From an uncultured Faecalibacterium sp. (lineage in GTDB: Bacteria; Bacillota; Clostridia; Oscillospirales; Ruminococcaceae), in assembly GCA_934561115.1 (NCBI GenBank), contig CAKTFS010000002.1, positions 62,001-126,000 on the forward strand: a DNA stretch of 64,000 nt, written 5' to 3'. Below, piece after piece: positions 41,016 through 49,303 of the stretch (positions within the stretch are counted from its first letter, which is position 1; each line of letters starts with the position of its first letter). Below the pieces are notes generated by a model. It worked only from the letters and a program-made list of their open reading frames with translations, was not told where the DNA came from and made no database searches. The translations under genes and the position numbers were made by a program.

Positions 41016-42569
41016 TCAGACCTCAAAGTTGGGGTCGTCCTTCAGCATGTGGATGTTGGACATAAAGGCGCTCTGCTCGGGGTCGGTGAACTCGGCCTCC
41101 TTCACATACTTGTTCAGCACAGCTGCGGTGCGCACGGGGTCGGCAATGGTGCCGGCACCGCCGATGCAGCCGCCGGGGCAGCCCATGCCTTCCAGCAGGT
41201 AGCCGTTGTACTTGCCGGCCTTGGCCAGCATCAGCAGCTTCTTGCAGTCGGCCAGACCCTGTGCGGAGGCAATCTTCACCTCCATGTCGGGACGCCATTC
41301 CTTGATCTTGTCGGCAACAGCCTTGGCAACGCCGCCGGACTGTGCAAAGCCGCGGCCTGCGGCGGAAGCGTAGCACAGATCCATCTCGGCGGGATCCACT
41401 TCCAGATTATCCAGATCCAGATCCTTTGCCTCGATGATGCCGGCCAGCTCCTCAAAGGTCAGCACGAAGTCCACGTCGGAGCGGACGGTGCGGCGGGAGG
41501 CCTCCAGCTTCTTGGCGGCGCAGGGTCCGATGAAGCACATACGGGCCTCGGGGTCGGCCTGCTTCATCATACGGGCGGTGAACACCATGGGGGTCATGGT
41601 CATGGAGATGTTCTTGGCAAGGCCGGGGAAGGCGGTCTTTGCCATCATGCTCCATGCCGGGCAGCAGGAGGTAGCCATGAAGTCCAGCTTCTCGGGCACT
41701 TCCTCCAGGAAGTCGTGTGCCTCGTCCACGGTGCACAGGTCGGCACCGATGGCAACCTCCACCACATCGCAGAAGCCGATGGCCTTCAGGGCGGACTTCA
41801 GCTTGCCGGTAGAAGCCAGAGAGGGGAACTGGTTGATAAAGGCGGGAGCGACCAGCGCATAGATGCGGTCGCCGCGGTTGAAGCCCTGAATCAGCTGATA
41901 GATCTGACCCTTGTCGGCAATAGCACCGAAGGGGCAGTTCACCAGACACTGACCGCAGGACACGCACTTACTGTAATCGATCTCGGCACGGCCCAGCTCG
42001 TCAGAGTGGATAGCGCCCATACCGCAGGCAGCGGCGCAGGGACGCTCGGTCTTGACGATGGCATTGTAGGGGCAGACGGTGACGCAGCGGCCGCACTTGA
42101 TGCACTTGTCCTGATCGATGGTGGAGCGGCCGCTCTCCCAGGTAATGGCCTTCTTGGGGCACACTTCCATACAGGGGTGTGCAAGGCAGCCCTGACACAG
42201 GTCAGATACCTTGACCAGCTTTTCGGGGCAGCGGTTGCAGGCAAACTTGACAACGTTGACCAGCGGGGGATCGTAGTACTTATCGGCGATGGAGGCATCC
42301 TCCAGACCGGAGACTACGCTGTTGTGCTCGTCCATGCGGCGGGTGGGCAGACCCATCGCCAAACGCACACGCTCCTCGACGATGGCGCGCTCCAGGAAGA
42401 TGTCCTTGCGCAGCTTGCCCTCCTCACCGGGGATGATGGTATAGGGGATCTTGCGCATCAGGTGGTTGGCCTGCTCGCCCTTGACGTTGGCGTAAGCCAT
42501 GCGGGCGACCTCGGTAAACACCTGACGGCGGATCTGGATGACCGTGGTATTGATTCCTCTGAAACTCAT
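41016..42569 (-). CDS. [FeFe] hydrogenase, group B type, single subunit with ferredoxin domains
   Basis: A 517-residue iron hydrogenase. The N-terminal part has Cys-rich iron-sulfur sites: CNRCPEK...CQGCLAHPCMEVCPKK, then CIKCGRCVTVCPYN and CVSCGQCLVNCPFG (two 4Fe-4S clusters). The H-cluster motifs are L1 ATSCCPAWSMM, L2 FIGPCAAKKLEA and L3 EGMGCPGGCIGGAG. TSCCPAW rather than TSCCPGW and the lack of a [2Fe-2S] N-terminal domain point to group B. It should release H2 from reduced ferredoxin formed in pyruvate and butyrate fermentation, or act as a redox valve; direction is not decidable. RBS AAGGAGAG; maturases HydEFG are not nearby. Confidence 0.92.
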   Translation of the reverse strand: MSFRGINTTVIQIRRQVFTEVARMAYANVKGEQANHLMRKIPYTIIPGEEGKLRKDIFLERAIVEERVRLAMGLPTRRMDEHNSVVSGLEDASIADKYYDPPLVNVVKFACNRCPEKLVKVSDLCQGCLAHPCMEVCPKKAITWESGRSTIDQDKCIKCGRCVTVCPYNAIVKTERPCAAACGMGAIHSDELGRAEIDYSKCVSCGQCLVNCPFGAIADKGQIYQLIQGFNRGDRIYALVAPAFINQFPSLASTGKLKSALKAIGFCDVVEVAIGADLCTVDEAHDFLEEVPEKLDFMATSCCPAWSMMAKTAFPGLAKNISMTMTPMVFTARMMKQADPEARMCFIGPCAAKKLEASRRTVRSDVDFVLTFEELAGIIEAKDLDLDNLEVDPAEMDLCYASAAGRGFAQSGGVAKAVADKIKEWRPDMEVKIASAQGLADCKKLLMLAKAGKYNGYLLEGMGCPGGCIGGAGTIADPVRTAAVLNKYVKEAEFTDPEQSAFMSNIHMLKDDPNFEV

Positions 42570-42814
42570 TCCAATCTCTCCTTGCTCAGAAACAGCCAAA
42601 AAACGGAGCCGCCTGCCCTGCATGCAGAGCATAAAAACGGCGCTATACGGGCGCAGATGGTACCATGCTGGTTGCTTACAGCACGCCGGACCCGATAAAT
42701 CCATCTTCATTTTAACATAAAGACGTGCGTATGGAAAGGGCAAAATACAAAAATCGTTAAATATTTATTGTATTCATGTGGATGCACAGAATGTACAAGT
42801 AAAATGAAAAATTT

Positions 42815-44110
42815 TCAGCAAAGTGCTGCACGCACCCGCTCGCCATCGTAGCGGCCCAGCTTTACCCGCACGATCTGCCCGCTCTCGCAGCCGGGGGCAG
42901 AAACTACCACCGGAATGTACAGCCGGGTGTAGCCGGTAAACAGGGTACCGGACAGGGGCGTTTCCAACAGCACCTCGTCCTCGGTGCCCTCAAAGGCGGC
43001 CAGTGCCTCGCAGCGCACCTGCTCGGCCACGGCGTTCATACGGCGGCTGCGCTCCTGCTTCTCCCGCTCGTGGATCTGATCCGGGAAATCATAGGCCGGG
43101 GTGCCGCTGCGGCGGGAGTAGGGGAACACATGCACTTTGACAAAGCCGATCTTCTTCAAAAAATCGCAGCTCTCCTCAAAATCCTCTGCCGTCTCGCCGG
43201 GGAAGCCGCAGATGCAGTCGGTGGTAAAGCTGACCGGGCGGCTGCCGTAGGCGGCGCGGATCTGCTCCACCACCTGTGCGTACTCTTGCGCGGTATACAC
43301 CCGGCGCATCTGGCGCAGGGTGGCGGTACAGCCGCTCTGCAGGCTCAGGTGGAACTGGGGACAAAGCTTGTCCACCGCCGCCAGCCGGGAGATGAACTCC
43401 GGGGTGAGCATATCGGGGTCAAGGCTGCCCAGACGGATGCGCTCGATGCCCGGCACCTGCGCGCACTTTTCCACCAGCTCCACAAGGTTCGTGCCGGTGT
43501 CCAGCCCGTAGCTGGGCAGGGAGATGGCGCTGAGCACCACCTCGCGGTAACCGGCAGCGGCCAGCTGGTGCAGCTCGGCCAGAATGCTCTCCTCGGCGCG
43601 GCTGCGCACCGGCCCGCGGGCGCGGGGGATAACGCAGTAGGCGCACTGCCGGTTGCAGCCGTCCTCTACCTTGATAAAGGCGCGGGTGTGGGTCTCGAAC
43701 CGCTCCACCGGCAGTTCCTCGAACTGCTCGCCGCGCTGGTGCGGGGCAATGGCTACGATGCGTTCGTGGCCGTCCAGCAGCTTTTGCACATTCTCCAAGA
43801 TGGCCTTGCGGTCGCCGTTGCCGCACACAAGGTCGGCCTCCATGAACTGTGCGGCCTCCTCCGGGAAGGCCTGCGGGTAGCAGCCGGTCAGCACCGTCAC
43901 TGCACCGGGGTTTTCGCGCTTTTTGCGGCGCAGCCACTTGCGGCTTTTCTGGTCGCCGAAGTTGGTCACGGTGCAGCTGTTCACAATGAACACGTCCGCT
44001 GCCTCACCTTCCTGCGCAATGGTAAAGCCGTTGGCGCGGAACAGCTGTTCCAGCGCGCCGGTCTCGTTCAGGTTGACCTTGCAGCCCAAGGTATAAAAAC
44101 AAACTCGCAT
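42815..44110 (-). CDS. mtaB: tRNA t6A37 methylthiotransferase MtaB
   Basis: A 431-residue radical-SAM enzyme that adds a methylthio group to t6A37 in tRNAs reading ANN codons. UPF0004 domain: RVCFYTLGCKVNLNETGALE with cluster Cys residues, NSCTVTNFGDQKSRKWLRR and TGCYPQAFPEE. Radical SAM motif CNRQCAYCVIPRARG gives CxxxCxxC, and a C-terminal TRAM domain closes it. MtaB rather than MiaB is indicated by TLGCKVN and TVTNFGDQKSR. The ATG at 44110 has a poor SD; earlier in-frame codons add non-homologous sequence. Confidence 0.94.
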   Translation of the reverse strand: MRVCFYTLGCKVNLNETGALEQLFRANGFTIAQEGEAADVFIVNSCTVTNFGDQKSRKWLRRKKRENPGAVTVLTGCYPQAFPEEAAQFMEADLVCGNGDRKAILENVQKLLDGHERIVAIAPHQRGEQFEELPVERFETHTRAFIKVEDGCNRQCAYCVIPRARGPVRSRAEESILAELHQLAAAGYREVVLSAISLPSYGLDTGTNLVELVEKCAQVPGIERIRLGSLDPDMLTPEFISRLAAVDKLCPQFHLSLQSGCTATLRQMRRVYTAQEYAQVVEQIRAAYGSRPVSFTTDCICGFPGETAEDFEESCDFLKKIGFVKVHVFPYSRRSGTPAYDFPDQIHEREKQERSRRMNAVAEQVRCEALAAFEGTEDEVLLETPLSGTLFTGYTRLYIPVVVSAPGCESGQIVRVKLGRYDGERVRAALC

Positions 44111-44235
44111 GAGAGGGGTTCCTTTCCACAAAATGGGATAAAAATAGGGTCTACTCTTCATTATATAACAAAACAACGGCAGCACGCAAGACCGGAATTG
44201 CACCGTCCGGCGGTGGATGGTGGAAAATTGAGCGC

Positions 44236-44273
44236 AAAAAGGCCGCTGCACAAAACACTGTGCAACGGCCTTT
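44236..44273 (-). terminator. Terminator after the twin-arginine lipoprotein gene
   Basis: Minus strand: AAAGGCCGTTGCACA, GTGTTT, TGTGCAGCGGCCTTTTTGC. Confidence 0.8.
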
Positions 44274-44295
44274 GGCAAATACAAATGAAATAGGA

Positions 44296-44880
44296 TCACA
44301 CCTTCAGCGCAACAGTGATCTTACCGTCAACGACCTTCAGGTTGTTGGCGACAGTGCTGTCGAACTCGTAATTGGCGGGTACCTTGTCGTTGTTCTTGCC
44401 GACTTCGGCAATGATCTTGCGGGCGGTATCCTCGTCAATACTGGTCACGCCCTTGGGGAAGCTGTGCTTGCCGGAGGTGACGCTCTTGCCGTTGACCAGT
44501 ACTTCGTACTCGACCTCGACCATAGCGACCCGAATCGCAATGATCATGCGCTCCTCGCCAGTCTTCTCGTCCTTGATAAAGGTGAGGCAGCCCGGGTAGT
44601 CCCTGTCAACGGTGATCTCAGCGTTGCGGTAGGCCTCGGGACCCTCCTCCTTGGCCAGACGCAGAACAAAATCAAGGTTGCTCGTTGCAGCGCTGACGGT
44701 AATGCGAGGCATCGTTCTACGGAAAACCTCTTTATAGGTTTTGCCGCCATCGGCACTGCCCATAACGATCAGGTCAATATCATCAAACCAAGAACAGCCG
44801 GTCAGCATGGAAGCACCAGCAGTGGCGACTGCAGTAACACCGGCCAGCTTGAGGAATGTACGGCGAGAAATCGTGCTCAT
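44296..44880 (-). CDS. Putative lipoprotein with twin-arginine signal, function unknown
   Basis: A 194-residue protein. The N-terminus MSTISRRTFLKLAGVTAVAT is a textbook Tat motif (S-R-R-x-F-L-K) and is followed by the lipobox LTGC, so the mature protein would begin at Cys29. The rest is soluble and beta-rich (LIVMGSADGGKTYKEVF; YEVLVNGKSVTSGKHSFPKG), and I do not recognise a domain. No cofactor Cys cluster is seen. SD GAGGGATTCTT and a promoter at 44943-44971. It could be a binding or redox-associated surface protein. Confidence 0.78.
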   Translation of the reverse strand: MSTISRRTFLKLAGVTAVATAGASMLTGCSWFDDIDLIVMGSADGGKTYKEVFRRTMPRITVSAATSNLDFVLRLAKEEGPEAYRNAEITVDRDYPGCLTFIKDEKTGEERMIIAIRVAMVEVEYEVLVNGKSVTSGKHSFPKGVTSIDEDTARKIIAEVGKNNDKVPANYEFDSTVANNLKVVDGKITVALKV

Positions 44881-44942
44881 AAGAATCCCTCCAGAATAAA
44901 ATCAATACATGTCCAAAACACAGGGGATCTCCTGTTGGTCAT

Positions 44943-44971
44943 AGCATACCGCAAAATAAAGGGTTTTGCAA
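44943..44971 (-). promoter_or_regulatory. Promoter for the twin-arginine lipoprotein gene
   Basis: Minus strand: TTGCAA (44971-44966), 17 bp, TATGCT (44948-44943). Confidence 0.65.
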
Positions 44972-45101
44972 CGGATGTGTTCACATTTTGTAGATAAGCA
45001 CTGAATTCCCGCACAAAAACTGAACAAATTTCCCAGCAGCATACCTGCAAAGGCGGCAGCATACACTGCAAAAAGAGAGTTTGCGCGGGGAGGTATGAGG
45101 A

Positions 45102-46334
45102 ATGGAACGGAGAAATCTGGCACTGCTGTGCGCGGGGGTGGTCTGCTTCTGGCTGTTTGCGCTGGCCTTCGGCACGGCGCAGGGCAAGGGATTGCGCATC
45201 CAGCCGGCGGTGCAGGCGCAGGCAGAACCGGCAGTACAGACCCTGACGGTCACCCCGCCGCAGCTTACCCTGCCCTGCCGGGCGGCGATCCTCATCGACC
45301 AGACCAGCGGCACGGTGCTTTACGAGATGAATGCCGACCAGACCGTGCCCATCGCCTCCATTACCAAGGTGATGACCCTGCTGCTCACCTTTGAAGCGGT
45401 GCACGCCGGGCGGCTGACTATGGACACTGCCGTGCCGGTCAGCGAGCACGCCTACCACATGGGCGGCAGTCAGATCTGGCTGGAGCCCGGGGAGCAGTTC
45501 ACACTGGACGAGATGCTCAAGGCCATCTGCGTGTCCTCCGCCAACGACGCGGCAGTGGCGGTAGCCGAGCTTGTGGGCGGCAGCGAGCCTGCCTTTGTGC
45601 AGCAGATGAACGCCCGCGCCGCGGAGCTGGGCATGGAGCACACCACCTTCCGCAACGCCTGCGGGCTGGACACCGAGGGACATCTTTCCACCGCACGGGA
45701 TGTGGCCATCATGAGCCGCACCATCCTGAACACCTGCCCGGAGGTGCTGCACTACACCGGCATCTGGACGGACACCCTGCGGGGCGGGCAGACCCAGCTG
45801 GTAAACACCAATAAGCTTTTGCGGCGGTACAACGGCATCACCGGGCTCAAGACCGGCACCACCGGCGGGGCGGGCGTGTGCATTACCGCCAGCGCCACCC
45901 GGGACGGGCTGGATCTCATTGCAGTGGTGCTGGGGGCACCCTCCAGCAAGGAGCGGTTCGAAGCTGCCACCACCCTGCTGGACTACGGCTTTGCAGCCTA
46001 CCGCGCCGCACCGGTGCCCCTGCCGGAGGAGCGTCCGCTGCAACTAAAGGTAAAAGGCAGCACGGAACAGACCGTGCCGCTGGATTACGCTGCTCTGCCC
46101 TCCACCGCCCTGCTGCCCGCCGAAAGCGCCGGGCAGCTGACTGTGCAGCTGGAGCTGCCCGAAGCGCTGGAAGCCCCGGTGACCCGGGGACAGACGGTGG
46201 GCAAGGCGCAGCTGCTGTGCGGCGAAGCGCTGCAGGGGGAGTACCCGGTGTGCGCCGCCGCCGATGCGCCCCGCATGGACTTTGACACCGCCTTGCGGCT
46301 GCTGTGGGACAGCCTGCGGGGTGCCGCAGCCTGA
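45102..46334 (+). CDS. D-alanyl-D-alanine carboxypeptidase (PBP5/DacF-like, S11)
   Basis: A 410-residue secreted enzyme that trims the terminal D-Ala of peptidoglycan pentapeptides. An N-terminal signal/anchor (NLALLCAGVVCFWLFALAF) leads to the catalytic domain: Ser-x-x-Lys as PIASITKVMT (near residue 87), Ser-x-Asn as CVSSANDAAVAV (near 147) and Lys-Thr-Gly as GLKTGTTGGAGVC (near 250). A beta-rich C-terminal domain follows from about 310. The very end (FDTALRLLWDSLRGAAA) may be an amphipathic membrane-binding helix. RBS GGGAGGTATGAGGA. Confidence 0.92.
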   Translation: MERRNLALLCAGVVCFWLFALAFGTAQGKGLRIQPAVQAQAEPAVQTLTVTPPQLTLPCRAAILIDQTSGTVLYEMNADQTVPIASITKVMTLLLTFEAVHAGRLTMDTAVPVSEHAYHMGGSQIWLEPGEQFTLDEMLKAICVSSANDAAVAVAELVGGSEPAFVQQMNARAAELGMEHTTFRNACGLDTEGHLSTARDVAIMSRTILNTCPEVLHYTGIWTDTLRGGQTQLVNTNKLLRRYNGITGLKTGTTGGAGVCITASATRDGLDLIAVVLGAPSSKERFEAATTLLDYGFAAYRAAPVPLPEERPLQLKVKGSTEQTVPLDYAALPSTALLPAESAGQLTVQLELPEALEAPVTRGQTVGKAQLLCGEALQGEYPVCAAADAPRMDFDTALRLLWDSLRGAAA

Positions 46335-46469
46335 CCCTGCACCGAAAAAGGCGCTTCAGCGCACAAAAGTGCGCCAGACGCCCGGCGGAACTGTTGGATA
46401 CCTGAACAAATATGGATGAAGAAACAAAAAAACACTATTAAAATTGTATGAAATCTAAGGAATTTGACC

Positions 46470-46498
46470 TTGACTTTACCCGGAGGGAACGGTACACT
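46470..46498 (+). promoter_or_regulatory. Promoter for pgi
   Basis: TTGACT (46470-46475), 17 bp, TACACT (46493-46498), about 62 bp before the start codon. Confidence 0.7.
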
Positions 46499-46559
46499 TA
46501 TACCAAGATATTTCCTCGCAGGGCAAAGGCCCGGCAGATCGTTTGGAGGTTTTAATAAA

Positions 46560-47891
46560 ATGAGTGTCGCACTGAACACGAAACACCTCTCCAGCTTCAT
46601 CAGCGAAGAGGAATATGCAGCCATCTACCCGCAGGTAGAAGCCGCCCACAAGCAGCTGGAAGCCAAGAACGGCCCCGGCAGCGATTTTCTGGGCTGGATG
46701 ACCCTGCCCCGGGATTACGACAAGGAAGAGTTTGCCCGCATCAAGGCAGCCGCTGCCAAGATCCGCGAGGACTCGGACGTTCTGGTTGTGGCCGGTATCG
46801 GCGGCAGCTATCTGGGCGCACGCGCTGTTGTGGAGGCCGTTAAGGGTATGTACCACAACGAGCTGGAGGATGGTCTGAAGATCTACTTCTGCGGCAACAG
46901 CATCAGCCCTACCTACCTGAACAACATCATCAGCCTGTGCAAGGGCAAGCGCTTCTCCATCAACGTCATCTCCAAGTCCGGCACCACCACCGAGACCTCT
47001 CTGGCCTTCCGTGTGCTGCGCGAGCTGCTGGAAAAGGAGATGGGCGTGGAGGAAGCCAACAAGCGCATCTACGCCACCACCGACCGTGCCAAGGGCACCC
47101 TGAAGCAGCTGGCTGACGCACAGGGCTGGCCCACCTTTGTAGTTCCTGATGACGTGGGCGGCCGCTACTCCGTGCTGAGCGCCGTGGGTCTGCTGCCCAT
47201 CGCTGCTGCCGGTATCGACATCGATGCTCTGATGCAGGGCGCTGCCGACGCTATGGAGCGCTTCTCCGTGCTGAGCCCCGACAACGATGCTTACAAGTAC
47301 GCTGCCATCCGCAACATCCTGTACCGCAAGGGCAAGGCTGTGGAGATTTTGGAGTGCTACGAGCCGGACTTCACCCTGATGAACGAGTGGTACAAGCAGC
47401 TGTTCGGCGAGAGCGAGGGCAAGGACAACAAGGGCCTGTTCCCCGCAAGCTGCATCTTCTCCACCGACCTGCACTCCATGGGTCAGTTCATTCAGGAAGG
47501 TGCCCGCATCATGTTCGAGACCATCGTGGACGTGAAGAAGCCCGCGCAGGATCTGTTCATCGACCCGCTGGAGGGCAACTTTGACGGCCTGAACTTCCTT
47601 GCAAACCAGAACATGAGCGTGGTCAACCGCAAGGCCATGGAAGGCACCATTCTGGCACACACCGACGGCGGCGTGCCCGAGGTGCTGATCGAGGTGGACG
47701 ACCTGTCTGCTTATAATGTAGGCTACCTGATCTACTTCTTCTGGCGTGCCTGCGCCTGCAGCGGCTATCTGCTGAGCGTGAACCCCTTCAACCAGCCCGG
47801 CGTGGAAAGCTACAAGAAGAACATGTTCGCCCTGCTGGGCAAGCCCGGCTACGAGGGCCTGACCGCAGAGCTGGAAGCAAAGCTGAAGTAA
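46560..47891 (+). CDS. pgi: Glucose-6-phosphate isomerase
   Basis: A 443-residue enzyme interconverting glucose-6- and fructose-6-phosphate, one step before pfkA. The short bacterial type is marked by [20 protein letters not shown] (near residue 75), [19 protein letters not shown] (sugar-phosphate site), [33 protein letters not shown] with the catalytic Glu, and [18 protein letters not shown] with the C-terminal catalytic Lys. The ATG at 46560 follows GGAGG by about 10 nt; the frame is open upstream over the promoter, which is not coding. Confidence 0.97.
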   Translation: MSVALNTKHLSSFISEEEYAAIYPQVEAAHKQLEAKNGPGSDFLGWMTLPRDYDKEEFARIKAAAAKIREDSDVLVVAGIGGSYLGARAVVEAVKGMYHNELEDGLKIYFCGNSISPTYLNNIISLCKGKRFSINVISKSGTTTETSLAFRVLRELLEKEMGVEEANKRIYATTDRAKGTLKQLADAQGWPTFVVPDDVGGRYSVLSAVGLLPIAAAGIDIDALMQGAADAMERFSVLSPDNDAYKYAAIRNILYRKGKAVEILECYEPDFTLMNEWYKQLFGESEGKDNKGLFPASCIFSTDLHSMGQFIQEGARIMFETIVDVKKPAQDLFIDPLEGNFDGLNFLANQNMSVVNRKAMEGTILAHTDGGVPEVLIEVDDLSAYNVGYLIYFFWRACACSGYLLSVNPFNQPGVESYKKNMFALLGKPGYEGLTAELEAKLK

Positions 47892-47954
47892 GCTGCCGAA
47901 CGTTAAAAAATGATCTCCCGCCGCAAGGCGTGGAAAATACAGGAGGACTGAACT

Positions 47955-48359
47955 ATGATTAAACTGATTGTTGGTACCAAGGGCTCCGGCAAGACCAAGG
48001 CTATGATCGACCAGATCAACGACGCGGTCAAGACCTCCAAAGGCAATGTTGTTGTTGTGGAAAAGGGCATGAAGCTCACCTACGACATCGCTCCTGCAGC
48101 ACGTCTGATCGATCTGGACGAGTACAAGATCTCCGGCGGCGAAATGCTGTACGGCTTTGTGGCCGGCCTGATGGCAAGCAACTACGACATCACCGACCTG
48201 TACATTGACGGCATCCTGAAGGTGCTGGACCACGATATCAACCGTCTGGGCGTTGTGCTGGACGAGATGGCAGCCATTGCCGGCGACAGCGTGAAGGTCA
48301 CCGTGACCGTCAGCGCAGACGAGGCCGCACTGCCCCACGATGTGAAGAAGTACCTGTAA
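47955..48359 (+). CDS. Small P-loop protein of unknown function
   Basis: A 134-residue protein with an N-terminal Walker A motif, MIKLIVGTKGSGKTKAMIDQ (residues 1-20). After a Lys-rich strand (VVVVEKGMKL), LYIDGILKVLDHDINRLG could hold the Walker B equivalent. Homologues in Clostridia are sometimes mislabelled PilT, but it is far too short for a PilT ATPase. It has AGGAGG 8-13 nt upstream and follows pgi by 63 nt, so it could share that transcript. Nucleotide binding is likely; the function is unknown. Confidence 0.8.
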   Translation: MIKLIVGTKGSGKTKAMIDQINDAVKTSKGNVVVVEKGMKLTYDIAPAARLIDLDEYKISGGEMLYGFVAGLMASNYDITDLYIDGILKVLDHDINRLGVVLDEMAAIAGDSVKVTVTVSADEAALPHDVKKYL

Positions 48360-48391
48360 TCTGATAAAAGAACAGGGCTAAAGGCTTTTCC

Positions 48392-48444
48392 AACAGGCAG
48401 AAGACCGGAGAAAAATAAATTTTTTCGGTTTTCTGCCTGTTTTG
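48392..48444 (+). terminator. Terminator before yceD-rpmF
   Basis: AACAGGCAGAAGACCG ... CGGTTTTCTGCCTGTT TTGG; long AT-rich loop. It separates the pgi transcript from the next promoter. Confidence 0.7.
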
Positions 48445-48447
48445 GTG

Positions 48448-48476
48448 TTGACAAAGGGTTGCTTTGGCGCTATACT
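48448..48476 (+). promoter_or_regulatory. Promoter for yceD-rpmF
   Basis: TTGACA (48448-48453), 17 bp, TATACT (48471-48476); near-perfect, 29 bp before the yceD start. Confidence 0.9.
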
Positions 48477-48504
48477 AACAAGGCAGCCTTTTCAGAGGTG
48501 TACT

Positions 48505-49008
48505 ATGCAATTTGACCTGAGAAAGTTTATCACAGCCGGCGCAAGACCGTACCATGCAGAGTTTCAGTGTGATTTATCTGCGTACGATTATGCCGGTGCA
48601 AGGATCCCGCAGCCGGTCACAGCCGTCTTTGACGCGCAGACCGATGGCGACGAGGTCCAGATAACATTGCGGGCAAAGGCATCGGTGCACGGAGAGTGCG
48701 CCCGCTGTCTGGACCCGGTCACCCGGGAAGAGACAGTCGATACGGAGTGGATCGTCAAGGAGCGGGATCTGGATGACCCGGATTTCGATCTTCCGCTGGA
48801 CGAAAAAGGACACTTGGACGTGGACGAATGGCTCAATCAGGAGTTTATGTTCCAGATCCCCACGGTGCTGCTTTGCAGCCCCGACTGCGCCGGGCTTTGC
48901 CCGCAGTGCGGTAAGAAAAAGGCGGAATGCACCTGCCCACCGGCAGAGCAGACCGACGCCCCCGTAGACACTAGGCTCGCGATCCTTAAATCACTGCTGA
49001 ACAGATAA
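48505..49008 (+). CDS. yceD: YceD/DUF177-family protein (23S rRNA accumulation)
   Basis: A 167-residue protein, start MQFDLRKFITAGARP with GAGGTG just upstream. It has the DUF177 motif GECARCLDPVTREETVD (the 'C.RCL.pv' core) and a C-terminal CSPDCAGLCPQCGKKKAECTC cluster that probably binds zinc ('C.glCp.CG.nln...C'). YceD is nearly always encoded directly before rpmF, as here (23 nt gap), and affects 23S rRNA levels in plants and bacteria; its exact role is not settled. The longer frame upstream overlaps the promoter and is rejected. Confidence 0.92.
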   Translation: MQFDLRKFITAGARPYHAEFQCDLSAYDYAGARIPQPVTAVFDAQTDGDEVQITLRAKASVHGECARCLDPVTREETVDTEWIVKERDLDDPDFDLPLDEKGHLDVDEWLNQEFMFQIPTVLLCSPDCAGLCPQCGKKKAECTCPPAEQTDAPVDTRLAILKSLLNR

Positions 49009-49031
49009 ACCCATCAAGGAGGTGCAAAAAT

Positions 49032-49211
49032 ATGGCAGTACCTAAGAGACATCTTTCCAAGGCCCGCCGCGACAAGCGTCGCAGCAATGTTTGGAAGCTG
49101 GAGGCCCCCGCACTGGTGAAGTGCAGCAACTGCGGCTCTCTGAAGCTCCCCCACCAGGCATGTGGCAACTGCGGTTACTACAAGGGCGAGGAAGTCATCA
49201 AGAAGGCCTAA
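49032..49211 (+). CDS. rpmF: 50S ribosomal protein L32
   Basis: A 59-residue protein: MAVPKRHLSKARRDKRRSN, then the zinc site CSNCGS...CGNCGYYKG with all four cysteines, so this is the C+ (zinc-binding) form. RBS AAGGAGGTGC is 8 nt upstream. It is co-transcribed with yceD and followed by a terminator at 49247. Confidence 0.97.
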   Translation: MAVPKRHLSKARRDKRRSNVWKLEAPALVKCSNCGSLKLPHQACGNCGYYKGEEVIKKA

Positions 49212-49246
49212 TTTGCGCGTAATTGGTGGCATAATGGTGTTATGTA

Positions 49247-49286
49247 CAGAAGGGGAGGGCGCAAAGCCTTCCCCTTCTTGTTCTTT
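49247..49286 (+). terminator. Terminator after rpmF
   Basis: AGAAGGGGAGG, loop GCGCAAAG, CCTTCCCCTTCT then TGTTCTTT. It ends just 4 nt before the SD of the DUF512 gene. Confidence 0.8.
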
Positions 49287-49303
49287 CAGGGAGGTGGATG
49301 CAG

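Noticed and set aside
40878..42698. A 606-codon plus-strand frame opposite the hydrogenase gene
   Set aside because: Antisense shadow: the minus strand encodes a complete [FeFe] hydrogenase with all H-cluster motifs.
42750..42775. Possible Rex (NADH-sensing) operator upstream of the hydrogenase: CGTTAAATATTTATTG
   Set aside because: Only one half-site resembles TTGTTAA-N4-TTAACAA; the second half matches at three bases, and the position relative to a promoter is unclear.
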